DNA of 64,000 bases. Origin: Ustulina deusta (Eukaryota > Ascomycota > Sordariomycetes > Xylariales > Xylariaceae). Numbering within the stretch: position 1 is the first letter of the stretch; each line of letters begins with the position of its first letter. The position numbers and the translations under genes are program-made. This document shows positions 47,299 to 59,670 of this stretch, one piece after another. The DNA is taken from positions 682,001 to 746,000 of the forward strand of contig JAJNNX010000002.1 of the NCBI GenBank assembly GCA_023159155.1. The letters run 5' to 3'. A model generated the notes under the pieces. That model ran no database searches. It was not told the origin of the DNA and saw nothing but the letters and a program-made list of their open reading frames with translations.

Positions 47299-50200
47299 TT
47301 ACAAAGGCTTTCCGCCGATAAAATCGGACCACGGGCGAACTTCCGAGGGAAGACCAGACTTTCGGGGAAGCTTCTCACTCATGCACCGAGCAAAAAGCAT
47401 GGCGGTCTGCAGGACAAATTAGTTGTTGGTCTACCAAAGAAACGTAAAATAGAAACACACCTGGGGTTCCATAAATAATGGCACACCAAAATCAACCGCG
47501 TTTCGGCGCATTACGTAGTCAACATCCATAGTAGTCTTGCCACGGGCGAGAGCTAGGTTGAAGACTCCGCGAATGTCATATTTCTGGAAAACTTCTCGAA
47601 GAGCACGCTTGTCTTCTTTAGGGAACTCGATTACGTCTACTTGAACCTTGTCCTTGGTAGTCGATTCAAGATGCTGCTTAACATCATCACTAGCAGCGTA
47701 GAACTTGTAACCAAGAGGGGAGAGATAGTCAGCGACGGTGGTAAGCCATGTCTTGGAGACATCGCCACCAAAGAGGATACCCTCACACGGCTCTGGCATA
47801 CGGAAATTCATGGTAGACTGGAGCGATGTCCAGTAGGCCTCGACGAGATCCTTGCCAAAACAAGCCATCTCACCCGTGCTGGCCATTTCTACGCCAAGAA
47901 AAGGGTCGGCACCGGCGAGACGAGTCCAGGAGAACTGAGGAACTTTGGTGGCCAGATAGTCTCGCTTGACGGCCATAAGGTCCGTAGGCTCGGGAACGTC
48001 CTTGCCAACAAGAGCCTTAGTGGCAACGTCAATGAAGTTTGTACCGAGAACTTTGCTGACAAAGGGGAATGAACGGGAAGCGCGCAGATTGCACTCAATG
48101 ACCTTCAGCATCGGCTCTCCTCCTTCCGGATTCTTGGCCTTAATGATTTGCATGTTGAAGGGGCCAGTGATCTTCCAGGCCTTAGCAACCTTCTCAGCAA
48201 TCTCCTTCAGGCGACCCATGGTGTTGTCGTCGAGGTTGACCGGGGGCAGAATCAAGGTGGCATCACCTGAGTGAACGCCGGCTTGCTCCACATGTTCACT
48301 GACGGCGTGGACAATGAGTTTGCCTTTGAAAGCAACACCATCAACATCAATTTCCTGTGCACCCTCAATGAATTTCGTGATCACCACAGGGTGGTCAGGG
48401 GAGACATTGCTGGCAGCCTCAAGTTTGTCCTTGAGGTCCTCTTGGCTGCGGATAACTGTCATAGCAGCGCCTGAGAGGACGTAGCTAGGACGGACCAGGA
48501 CGGGATAGCCAACGTCTTCGGCAAACTTCTCAGCCTCAGCCACAGACGTAAGTTCCTTCCAGGCAGGCTGGTCCACTCCAATGCTGTCCAAAATCCCTGA
48601 AAATTTCTGCCGGTCTTCAGCCTTATCGATGTCCTGTGGATCAGTGCCCAAAACGTTTGCTTTCCCAGTTTCCTGTAGACGAAGAGCAATATTCTGGGGC
48701 AGCTGGCCACCGACGGAGACAACAACGCCTGAAGCGCTCTCGAGCTCATAGATATCCATCACTCGCTCATAACTCAACTCCTCAAAGTAAAGCTTATCAG
48801 CCGTGTCGAAGTCGGTACTATATGTCTCAGGATTGTACTCCAAGAAAGTTAGCCAGATATTCCGGCCAACTGATTATGTCAGACTGATAAGGAATGAGGT
48901 AAGGAGCTTATTCGTCATTCCGCCCAAAAGGTGAGAGTACCCAGTGTCTACCCCGGCAGAAAGCGCGTTCGGTTGGGTATATCAAAGGGAGAAGGTTCGA
49001 CTTACATTAATCATAACCGTCTTCTGTCCCATGTTCCTCAAAGCCTGAGTAGCACTGACAGCACACCAATCGAACTCGACGGAGCTACCAATTCTGTACA
49101 CGCCGCTACCAAGGATAACAGTGCCCTTGTCATCAAAAGTCACATCGTGTGAGCTAGCATTATAGGTCGTGTAGAGGTAGTTAGTATCAGCGGGGAACTC
49201 AGCTGCAAGAGTGTCGATTTTCTTCACCCAAGGCCGAATGCCCATGCCCAAGCGAAGAGCGCGAACAGAATCCTCATTGCTGTTAACCGCATTAGCGATT
49301 TGTTTGTCAGAGAAGCCCATCTTCTTAGATTTTAGAACCAATTCCTTCTTCAGACCCTCAATGCTGCCAACAGCTTCCATTTCCTTAGTGCAGTCGACCA
49401 AGTTCTGTAGTTTGTACAAAAACCACTTGTCAATCTTGCTGAGCTCGTGAATTCTGTCTACTGTGTAGTCTTCGTGTAGCATAGCTTGACCCACTGCCAG
49501 CCACCTTCGGTCAGTAGGGTGCGAAAGCTCATAATCGAGATCCTCAAACGTATCGCCTTGGAAGCCAACGAACTTTGGGTCAACTTGGCGAATAGCCTTC
49601 TGAAAAGACTCCTCAAAAGTACGGCCAATAGCCATAACCTCTCCAACGGACTTCATGGCACTGCCAATATCTCGTTTAACATGCTGGAATTTAGACAAAT
49701 CCCAGCGAGGAATCTTCGTTACGATATAATCAAGCGAAGGCTCGAAGTTGGCAGTTGTCGTTTTTGTAACAGCGTTTGGAAGCTCAGGTAAACTGTGTCC
49801 TAGACCGATTTTTGCCGCCGTGTAGGCAAGGGGATAACCAGTAGCCTTTGAAGCCAGGGCTGATGACCGGGAAAGGCGGGCGTTCACCTCAATGACTCGA
49901 TAATCTAGGCCGTCTGGCTGAAGGGCATACTGAACGTTACACTCGCCGACAACCCCAAGATGGCGCACAATCTTAATTGCAGCCGAACGGAGCATGTGGT
50001 ACTCCTCATCGCTTAGAGTCTGGCTGGGCGCAACGACGATCGAGTCACCGGTATGAGTGCCCAAGGGATCGAAGTTCTCCATGTTGCATACAGTGATGCA
50101 GTTGTTATTAGCATCGCGGACGACCTCATATTCGACCTCTTTCCAGCCTTTTAGTGACTTTTCGACCAAAATTTGCGGTGACAGCGTCAAAGACCGAGCG

Positions 50201-51136
50201 GCCATGTTTCGGAGCTCTTCCTCATTATTTGCGAAACCAGATCCGAGACCACCGAGAGCATAGGCAGCACGGACAATTATTGGATAGCCCACCTTCTTAG
50301 CAGCATCAAGAGCGTCTTCTACGGTCCCGACAGCAATTGACTTAGCAATTGGGATGTCGATCTCGTTTAGGGCTTTGGCGAAGAGATCGCGATCTTCGCT
50401 CAGCTCCAGAGTATGCACACTTGTGCCGAGGACTTTGACACCATATTTTTCAAATAGGCCCATGCGCTGCATCTGCACACCCAGGTTGAGCGCGGTCTGG
50501 CCACCAAATGAAAGGAAGATACCATCTGGCCGTTCCTTCTCAATTACATATGATACATATTCCGGCGTCACCGGAAGGTAGTAAATCTCGTCGGCGAGGG
50601 TGTGGTTGGTCTGGATGGTAGCGATGTTGGGGTTAATGAGCACCGAGGCGACGCCAGCCTCCTTCAGGGCCTTAAGAGCTTGAGAACCTGAAATTGGGTA
50701 TCAATACAACCGAACTAGACTGGCACTATATAATTCATGATCGGTCGCCGTTTGGTGCCGAACGCCGACGACGGGAATGAATAGACGTACCCGAATAATC
50801 AAACTCTCCAGCCTGTCCGATAGCCAAGCCACCACTGCCAATGACTAAAACCTTCTTCACATCGACGATATCTCTCGGCTTAATAACACCGCTCTCCAGG
50901 TAAGCCTTTGCGTTCGGTGCCTGCTGGACGTCGGCAACGGCAGCGTTGCAGCGCGCACGAGTAACACAGAAATTCCGTTTCGGCGTCGAGCCGCTTGTCT
51001 GGCTGCTCGAGGGCAGCTGAGCGGGGGTGCGCAAAGCCACGGCAGTGAATGTCCTTCGAGACAGGGTAGCGGGCAATCGTCGGCCGTGACGGAGCAGAGC
51101 AGGCGCCCTGCCTGCCATCTTGGTAGAGAACGCCAT
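47299..51136 (-). CDS. Carbamoyl-phosphate synthase, arginine-specific, large chain
   Basis: Predicted 1170-residue large subunit (Neurospora arg-3, yeast CPA2 type) making carbamoyl phosphate for arginine synthesis. Exons in transcription order: 51136-50791, 50687-49006, 48837-47461, 47406-47299. The first 50 or so residues are rich in Arg, Ala, Ser and Thr with no acids, as in a mitochondrial presequence, matching the mitochondrial location in filamentous fungi. Both ATP-grasp halves are visible: [22 protein letters not shown] and [19 protein letters not shown] first; [15 protein letters not shown] and [15 protein letters not shown] second. A methylglyoxal-like regulatory domain follows ([17 protein letters not shown]). 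The last exon encodes 35 residues ending SDFIGGKPL. The start ATG 51136 follows directly on the probable leader. Confidence 0.96.
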
Positions 51137-53464
51137 GGGAGCGGTTTGGGAGCGGACTAGGAGCTTGAGACTGAGGCGATGGGATGTGGTTAACGGCGGC
51201 GGGGTTGCCAGATGGCAATTGAGTGCCCCAGCTCCCAAATTCAGGATCAATTGAGCCCCTTGAAGACGGAGGTAAACAAGACCGTGGGGGGGAAGTGTAA
51301 GTTGCACAGCAAGAATTTTGTGAGCCGATCTTGGGGTGGTACCTATACTTTAAATCTAAAATCTAAACCAAAAGGCAGCTCTGACGCAACCTCAAGACGT
51401 AGCTACCCAGTGTCCCAGTCACCGTGCCGCCTAGATAAGCCCGATAAGACGCCAAAAATCCCAATTCGCACGAGAGAGACTGTGCAAGCTGCGATCACCG
51501 GAGAATGTGGAGCGAGAGGGGCACCCTTCAGCCAATTGCGCCTCGCCCGCCTTCACCGTCCAGGAAAAAAAAAAAAAAAAAGGTGTTCTCGCGCATCGAG
51601 TTCTGCTACGGGTGTCTACCGGGATGTATTCCTCGATAAGATAATATATCTCGAGTATCCAATCCTTTGGGGGGATCGAATGACTCTCTAATCATCGGAT
51701 AAGATGACTAGGTATGTCACTATAATGAGAACATCAGCCTCAAGCTCCTTGTCATGTTGGAGACCCTGGTAAAAGGCCGGCTTCCTTGCATCTGACTACC
51801 TGCTTGGTACCTACAGGTAATGCTCAATTGAGCATAGCACACACCGAGCGCATTCTGTTAGGTATGCTATTGATTCTACATCGTGTCGTCTGGCTAGGCG
51901 ACGAGGAGTGTACGCAAATAATACATATGTAAACTTTCTGCTTGTGTCAGTACTAGTACATATTGAGATAGGTAGGTGTCCGAACTATCTACCTAGTATA
52001 TACTAGGTACCGATGACGGATGTGGGGAGACCGACCCGAGGGCATGGTTGATTACTGCTTTTGGCCAGCTAGGCTTGTCCATTTGCGAATAACATGGCAG
52101 CCAATAGGCAGCTCAGTTGCCTTTCAGGTAGTTATATGTAAATTTGAGGGACCTGCATCTGCTATATCCTCAGCACGAGCTCAATGGACTGCCAACTATC
52201 TAGGCTAGCTAGATAGTATGGTTCATAAACCGGTTGGGAAAATTTGCCGAAGAGCTAGTTCCTATTAGGACCCAGTCCTTGGAGCCTTCGTTAGTTGGTG
52301 CTTGGAGATGCATCGGGATCTCATTCCAGATACGTTAAAAGTATCTCTTCTCCTCTCGTCCAATCGCATGTTATTATCAAAAGCGATGTGGGTTGAATAG
52401 ATACTCCATGGTCATATCCGTACAGTATGCTACAAACTTGGAATGAGTGACTCATCTAAGTTAGTAGTGACTCAGGTCAACTGGCTGAACCTTTTGCTTG
52501 AATGCACTTACCGGATCTACACGTAATCGAGATGCTTGAGAAGGTGTGGGATATCATATAAGAAAGATATTCTATCCGATGAAAGGTTACGACCCACAAA
52601 GAGTAGTGGCACAAATTGTAATTTTTTTTTTCTTTGTTTCTTTAAACACGCCATGGACACAAATCGCTGTCTGGGGGATACGAGAAAATAAATTGGCAGC
52701 ACCATTCAGGCCGCGTCCCTCTTTTTCACGGAAGAAAAAAAAACACCGAATTCTAGTTTCCACACAGGAACGACCGAGTTGGCACTCGATATGCCAGCAT
52801 ACCGTTACGTCTTGCAGTAGAATACGAAGAGCAGAGTCAAGGTTGCGCTTGAGTTCTTCGCCCAGTAGAGACCAGCTAGCAGGCCAGACCACGCCAACTT
52901 ACCGCAGTCATCTCGTTCCCTCGAGAATACTGTATATCATTGCAAGCATGTACGCTCAATCATTGCGATCCTTCCCATCGCCTCGAAAGAGGACAGGGAA
53001 GCACCGCACCCAAGATTGTTCGATGGTATTTGTTCTCCATTCTGTCCGAGGCTTTTCAATGGTCTTGGGACACCGGAATAGGCGACCTCGCATCAAATCA
53101 TACATCTCCCGAGAATGTGGTTTTTTTGCGTTGTTAATTTTGGATGAAAAGAAAAAGAAGAAGGAAGGAGGAAGTCCGCCCAGAATTGTGAGGCGGGTTA
53201 TAGGGAAATTTTTTTTTGGGACGATGGCACCAGCCACACCTATCACCCCTGTCGGTTGGTGTGCGCCAAGCCACGTAAACCGAGGCTCCACAATATGGTA
53301 ACTACCTCCATGGAGCTTAGGTACCTGCTGACCTACCTATGTCGGTAGGCACTCTACCTGTGATACAACCTACCAGTTCCGAGGATCGCCCAAGTTCATA
53401 ACCTAGTCAATGACACACTCGACATTCGACCCGAAGCCCATCAACCACGGATCCTCGAGCAAAC
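51137..53464. other. Divergent intergenic region, 2.3 kb
   Basis: Holds the promoters of arginine CPS (leftward) and the MCUR1-like gene (rightward). Contains an A17 tract at 51565-51581, several T8-T10 and A7-A8 tracts between 52620 and 53215, TACCTA/TAGGTA half-sites, and two TGACTCA sites (separate entry). The 251-codon frame from 52546 starts with GTG, runs through homopolymers and is not accepted. Confidence 0.6.
52448..52474. promoter_or_regulatory. Paired TGACTCA sites (candidate CPC1/Gcn4)
   Basis: Exact TGACTCA occurs at 52448-52454 and 52468-52474, two helical turns apart, 1.3 kb upstream of the arginine CPS start. This is the consensus of the amino-acid general-control bZIP factor (Gcn4/CPC1), which is known to regulate fungal arginine genes. 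Single copies of the 7-mer occur by chance elsewhere in the window. Confidence 0.4.
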
Positions 53465-54372
53465 ATGGCAAACGTTACCGGAACAGCCGCTTACTCATTA
53501 CCCAGATTTCTCCTCCCACGGCTGAGCTGGACAGCGCCCACTGGGTCAACACCAAGCACATTGCGAGCAGCCGTATTTGCTTCGGCTTCAGCACCACAAT
53601 GCGCGCCTCAACGCCCCAGGACAGCAACGCTTCACACAGGGCGCCAGTCCCCACGATGCACGACACCAAAGACTCGCAATGGGAAATCATCCATCATACA
53701 ACGGCACCCATCGCTGCGGCGCTCATTCCACGCCACGGCGTCCCGAGGTAGGGACCACCACTTCGACACGCTCAAGTTCGTCCAGCGGCTGCAGAGCGAG
53801 GGGTTCACGGAGGACCAGTCGGTAGCCATGATGAACGTGTTGAACGACGTGATAGAAGAGAGGTGAGTTCGCCATCGTCCGTCCACCTCCCTCTCCCCCG
53901 AAAAAAAAAAACTAAGAAGTCTTCTCCTCTCTCTCTCCCCAGCATCCGAAACCTCACGCGCACAATGGTTCTCCGCGAGGACGCCGCGAAAGCCACGTAC
54001 ACGCAAAAGGTCGACTTCGCCAAGCTGCGCTCCGAGCTCTTGTCCGCCGACAGCACCGAGTCGAACACGACGCGTTCGGCCCACGAGCGCTTGACCAACG
54101 ACATCACGAAGCTGAACTCGCGTCTGCGCGATGAGATAGGTCGCACCCAGGCCTCAGTACGCCTGGATTTGAACCTTGAGAAGGGCCGCATCCGCGAGGA
54201 GGCCGCCCAGCAGGAGCTCAAGATCAAGGAGACCGAGACCAAGATCGAGCAGGAGGCCGCCGCCCTCCGCGAGAAGCTCGAGCAGGTCAAGTTTCAGACC
54301 CTACAATGGCTCATGGGCGTGTGTACAGGTTTTGCTGCCCTGCTTCTCGGTGCTTGGCGCTTGCTCATGTGA
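53465..54372 (+). CDS. MCUR1/FMP32-like mitochondrial coiled-coil protein
   Basis: Predicted 275 residues from exons 53465-53862 and 53943-54372 (phase 2, VIEE/SIRNLTR). It belongs to the DUF1640/CCDC90 family (yeast Fmp32, human MCUR1), inner-membrane proteins linked to calcium-uniporter or cytochrome-oxidase assembly. The N-terminal 90 residues are rich in Arg, Ser and Thr with SLRRSFHATAS, typical of a cleavable mitochondrial presequence. The conserved head FDTLKFVQRLQSEGFTEDQS follows, then a long coiled coil (about 140-250) and a C-terminal membrane helix (FQTLQWLMGVCTGFAALLLG). Only one membrane segment is evident. Spliced out is a short intron with an A10 tract. Confidence 0.92.
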
Positions 54373-55197
54373 GCGAGCTCGCGCTCTACATGAGCTAGGG
54401 GTGCAACGGTGGTTGGAGGGGTGTGGCAAGTACATTATCACACTGCATATCTGGGCTTTAACAAGCATATGGTTCTACAGCTCTTTAACTAGGGGATGTG
54501 TACATGGATTTGGGAGTTTATGGCATAGCCCGCAGTTGTCAGATAGATTATTGGAGGTACCTAGGATAGCGTTGCTACCTGAATTCGATATCCTATCTGT
54601 AAGTTTTATTTTCTTGAACCCCAAGATGATATGTACCTGAGTTTATAGATCACATCAATCAAGTAATGAGAAGCCGAGAAGTATACATTGTGACGTGGAA
54701 CTTAGTCCCTCATAGCTGTCTCTCTAGTTAATTAAACTGCAAGAAATGATGAAATGGTCTTAGCAAATGTGTGTAAACACTGGGTCGAAAACACATGAAG
54801 CGCTAGTCTCTCAACTCCTATTTCTTTCCTAAACTCCCGGCCGTCCATATAAAGATAATAAGGGCCGTCCCCATCAACTGGCTAGCTTCAAACTCGTTCA
54901 CAAAGTGCACTGCTTCCCATGGATTGTAATAATGACTATTCGTTGCATTGGAAACTCCTCTCTTTCCTTCCACGTCGAAGGATTAACGGCGACTACATCT
55001 GAGGGTCAACACAAGGGACTGGTAGGCGAGAGATGGCAGCACTTGTTGATCAAATAATGTAATCGGAGAGGTAAGGAATCATTCCAAATCGAGGACCCAT
55101 CCATGTAGAGCATGCCTTTTTGACAGCTAGGTAATTGTATCACGGAAATTCGCTGTGAATACCAAGCTCGTAAAGCTAATGTAACGGAGGAAAGGGG
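54373..55197. other. Convergent 3' spacer, 0.8 kb
   Basis: 3' flanks of the MCUR1-like and NEDD8-protease-like genes. AT-rich; the open frame continuing to 54640 is another-frame read-through of the preceding exon. Nothing else seen. Confidence 0.6.
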
Positions 55198-56133
55198 CTA
55201 ATCGATTCTGGGAGGGGTGTTGCTCGGTGTAAGGCGCCTCCTCTCACCCTCTTTTCGCAAGTTTTCGATAATCTTCAACATTTCCTTTCTTGCGCCGATG
55301 CTGTCTATCGCCTTATGCGCCATGCTCATTGAGATCTTTTCACCGGCATTAACAGCAAGAAGGCGCTTGACTAACAAATGGCGCATGATGATGCAGACAT
55401 AGACACCACAGTCGCTTCCATTTTCCTGTTGGGGACACTCGACTAAATGGTGAAAGCGTAACGGCCGTCCAAGGACGCTAGATAACCGTTTGGAAGCTTC
55501 CCATGCCTCATTATTGTTGGCACCATCAAGAGAATCATAATGGAAAGCCACACCATCTATGATGCTCACCAGCAGGAGTGACCAATGACTACCGCCTTCT
55601 GCTTGGTTCACGTTCCGGTTGTCATTAATTGGTAGGAATATGTGTGTGATATGGCGGAAGTCCGGCAGAGCCAATCGAACGCTCTCGGTATCCTTATTTT
55701 TCATCAATAGAAAGGTCATGGACGGTCGAAGGAGGACAATATGGGCTTGTGGGTACTTAGAAAGCACCTCACGTTCCAAGAACTCTTCCCAGAAGGCAAT
55801 GTTCTAAAATGACACATGCATTAGCCAAATTGAATGGCACAACTATGCGGTGCCGGAGACGAAAACACATACATTGTCTGTGAGCCAGTCATTTCTCAAG
55901 GATTTCACATCTTCGTATGTCACTGAAATCTATGCGTTAGTTATACAGTGGGGTCCTCAAGGGTTAAAGGTGCGGCCCACAGAGGATATCATAGTCTTCG
56001 CAAGGGTTAGCTGAGCTCTTGAGAGTCAGGTGCAGTTCATACATGACTTACACGACAGATAGGGTTGGGTCGGGGAGGGTGAAGGCGATAACTGCAAATC
56101 TGTTGAGAACGGTCTGCGACGAGGACGGTACAT
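55198..56133 (-). CDS. Ulp1-family cysteine protease, NEDD8-protease-like
   Basis: Predicted 250-residue C48 peptidase close in size and layout to SENP8/Nep1-type deneddylases, which process NEDD8 and remove it from cullins. Exons in transcription order: 56133-56052, 55995-55981 (only 15 nt), 55922-55873, 55803-55198. The joins give PYLSYYDILLTYEDVKSL then RNDWLTDN and NIAFWEEFLE, the expected start of the domain. Catalytic residues are in place: His in GGSHWSLLLV, Asp in YDSLDG, Gln in CPQQENGSDCGVY and Cys in NGSDCGVYVC. Both introns around the micro-exon carry CTAAC branch points. Without the micro-exon the frame breaks. SUMO specificity instead of NEDD8 cannot be ruled out from sequence alone. 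Confidence 0.87.
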
Positions 56134-59100
56134 TTTTGCGGTGGCTCACGCTTTCATTCAGCCGCCGCGCAATCCTCTCGCGGAGCGGCATTAAGAGTAC
56201 CCGGATAAACTATATGTGCGCAGGCGCGAGTGGACGTAAGATGAGGACGTGGACGGTTACGGTGACGGTGGCGGAGAAGATAAATATGCGGCGACTAGAC
56301 AATGCGTCGATAATGTTGTTCTAAGCGCAAACGATAGAGGGAGAATAGACGTCTGTCTGTGCGGGGCGGGCGGGCGTATGCGCGATCACGGTCGACCTCT
56401 GAGGGCGGAAGTGGGAGGAAACAGAATTTGTCAGGAATGTTGTCGCAGTGAGCAGCAGTCCGCGAGGTTCGTTCGCACGCTGCGAATAAGAACAATATTG
56501 AGGTCAAGGATACGGCACAGGGTCCAAAGGAGAGAAGAGTAGGGAGTGGACGGTTTGAAATGATAGTCGGGTTCGTTGGCGGTTGGGTTCAGGACTGAGG
56601 CTGATGGGATGGCGGCCGAGAGGTGACGATGCGAGAGAGCGTGGCGGACTGTGATGCAATCAATGTCTTGGCTCTAGATTGGGAGTCTCTAGAGCTGTGT
56701 CAGGCCGGTCAGGACTCAGAGGCTGTCTAAAGCAGTGCAGTGCAACCTTGTGTATCACTATACCTAGTGGGAGAACTGGGACAGACACGCGATGCGCATA
56801 CCTACCCTTTTTGCTCTCACGGGTTTGGCAGGGGAGTTAGCTTATCAAGTATGGCATATAATGGGCCATTGTCCGCTTGGATGAAAGATCTCTTAGTCCC
56901 TCTAGGGTGGAAAGAAGGACGGAGGGAAGAAAAAAGAGGAAAGGTAGGTAACATTGCGGGGGTGGGCACCAAGTCTCCTTCCCTGCCGAACTACCGGTGC
57001 TAGGTAGACAAGATGCTGAGGACCTACCTACTGACCTATCTACATACACTAAGTACCTACCTCTTAGTGTAGAAACCTGCACTAGGTAGGTAGGTAGGTG
57101 TCTCCATCGTGGGGGGTCATGCTTTCCTTCTTTACCGAGAGGCCATACTAAAAGCTGTTACTGTCCTCAGACAAACAAGCTTACTATACAGTCCACGGCG
57201 AAATAACTGAGTGAGGCTACTGTACAAAGGAAAGAGTAAATACCAGTATTATACAAGCGATACGCAGTGCACTATGTACCTACACTATGGTATGCCGCCC
57301 TCTCTGTGACGAAAACAATATGGGAGGCGTAAGGTATAGGTATCGTGATAATTGCTCATCATTCGATTTGTACAGCTCAGCCACTGCACCACTCGTCATC
57401 CCGACTCCGCCAAGTTCCAACAAAAAGTCCAGACTCTTTCAAACTAGCATTTGCTGACAAAGAATACCACCCTGTCGAAAACGGTAATTGGAAGGGGGAT
57501 CTGCCCCATGATGGCTAAAACCTTGTCATAGGAACGCCCTAGCTACTATAGGTAAGTGAAGTTAAGATGTATTTAGGATTCGCATTGAGATTCAGACGCC
57601 CCACTCGCCTCCGTCTACCCACTAGATAGGGCATTCAGTCCCTGTGGATGAGTAGGTATGTGAGTACCTACTCGTAGTATACTGTACATATGCAGGAGAA
57701 GGCCTGTAAAAGATAAAAAAAGGTTTATTAGTTGCCTGTTCAGGAAGAAACATTCCATATCGGCTAGGTTTACAAGTTTCGATGTGAATCAAACGATGTC
57801 TTAGGTTCTTTGTTCGTTTTATTAGCCGCTTAGCTTGCCTATGTGGACTTCTATGTTGAGCACTTGAGGGCTGATACACCTAGGTATGTATACATAGCAC
57901 CCGTCGCGAGCGATCATACCGGTATACCAGGGCTAGACAGGGTTTTGACAAGATACTAGTTGGGTCCTAGTTTATTCTCATAATGCTATCGAGATAGTGG
58001 CAGCAAGCTATCCGATGCGCTAGGCGTGAGAGTATTGTTGTGCCCAAAAAAAGTCTGACCTGACCTCATACAAAGACAACTACAATCGAGACCTTGAGCT
58101 TGCAACACGCTGCAGTATTTGAATATATGATGTAAAAACCAATGCCTCAGGGACCCCCCCCCCCGGAAATTTAGTTAAAAGGGGCAACGGTTCACGCCTA
58201 GAAAGCAGCAGAAGCGATAGTATATTATAAGGCTACTTGTTGCTGGATTGCTATAAAATAGGGTTTTTCGGAGAGCCTATTTGAGTCCACGACCAGACGA
58301 TAGACTCATCAAGTGGTAAAACATATAGTAGTTATGAACCAACTTGCTCCTCGACAGTAGCCACGATAGGTGTCATTAGTTTGAAGGCGTCCTGCGACGA
58401 GGACAACCAAATACACAGAGTAGACTTCATTCTACAGCCTGCAAGCCTGCGTCTAGTAATATCCATGCCTGCTGTGTCCAGGATCCGGAGGCTGCCGTGC
58501 GTTGACATAAAAGTATGAGTTCTAGACCTTCGTGGGACTTCATACAGGCAGTAGTAGAACAAGTGCTCTGTAGCCTGTATGAAAAGTGGAAATTGTTCGG
58601 CTTCCATATCCTCCTAGGACATAACATACTCTAATCCAGCTGACGTTACGTTTGACAGACCATATCACTAATCTAATCACGGAGATACTGGTGACCATAT
58701 CTGTTCGTTTATATTTCCAATATTGCTTCCGCGAGTTGGGCTCTAATCCAAGCTGCGTACGCTGTCCTTCGAAACATGCCGAGAGATTGCCTTCGGTACG
58801 ACTTTCAACAATAAACCTCTTGCAAGACAAACCAACGTTGCCTACAAGTTTCAGTCACTTAATGGTGATCTCTCCTCTTGTGTCCTCATTGTAGGCTTTT
58901 AGCAGAAATGTTAGTTATGAGACCAAGAAAATGCGACAAGCTTCGATTCATTTTCCAGGGACATACTGACTGACAATGGGTTAGCTTTGAGAACATAAAA
59001 AAATTTCTAACAGGATCTCGAGGAAGTGGGCGCTGTGTAAACCGTATTCTACGAAGGACACGTGAGGCCACGAGATTATTCCACTCAGTAATGCTTTGGA

Positions 59101-59670
59101 ATGCCAGGAGAACCTTGACTTGAACAGCTCAGGTATGTGAAAACAGCCGAGTCGGGGGGTTGGGAAGCTCCAGAGCCGTCGATCAAGGTGGTCGTTGTCT
59201 CCTGTGGACTTATCCATTATTTTGCCATCGGCAGTCAGTCATCAGCTACTTCATCATGAGCTGATCATGTTACGGATGAAAACTACTACGAACTCGGGCG
59301 TAGCACCGGATAACTATTATACTTTCTTAATTCGACGAAGAAACTACCTACTCTAGCGGGGAATATAGAGTCTCATGCTAGGTATCCCGGGACGTGTATA
59401 TACACTACCACAGTAGCTCTCAATGAATCAACTGATGGGTTAGACAAGGCGGTAGGTTGAGGATCATTGGGCAAGCAAACACTCTTAACCACGCGTCTCT
59501 CGTCCTATACTAGTCCCCTCGTGTCCCGATGTAGTACGGACCTAATCTATAATGCCGAAGTTAGTATCAAACAGCCTCGAACATAGAAAGGAGTCACTAA
59601 CCTTTTGCCTATGCCACACATGCTTTACAGGTGAATTCGTTCATACTATCGTTGGCAGTTTGTTCTAGCT
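56134..59670. other. Gene-poor stretch, 3.5 kb
   Basis: No gene is confidently supported. It contains a TAGGTA-rich segment with a short inverted repeat (ACACTAAG … CTTAGTGT, about 57046-57070), a C11 tract at 58154-58164, and a set of open minus-strand pieces at 58332-59217 (separate entry). The first 400 bases are probably promoter and leader of the NEDD8-protease-like gene. Confidence 0.55.
58332..59217 (-). other. Cluster of minus-strand open pieces, possible decayed gene
   Basis: Four consecutive open segments on the minus strand: ATG at 59217 with 78 codons, 59071-58886, 58830-58540, and an ATG at 58607 with 91 codons ending at 58332. Their amino-acid composition is protein-like (for example FHIPELFKSRFSWHSKALL and KSTLCIWLSSSQDAFKLM), but they cannot be joined by clear splice sites and match no family I know. 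A broken or very divergent gene is possible; chance is also possible. Confidence 0.25.

Noticed and set aside
52546..53301. A 251-codon open frame on the plus strand in the CPS/MCUR1-like divergent region
   Set aside because: It begins with GTG, runs through T8-T10 and A-rich homopolymers that read as Phe and Lys runs, and has no domain-like pattern or start context.
53632..54290. Long minus-strand frames opposite the MCUR1-like gene
   Set aside because: They are Arg/Ser-rich antisense shadows of a GC-rich coding region; the sense frame has family support.
58154..58164. C11 tract as a possible assembly artefact or gap marker
   Set aside because: Flanking sequence is ordinary and unique; a simple homopolymer is sufficient explanation.
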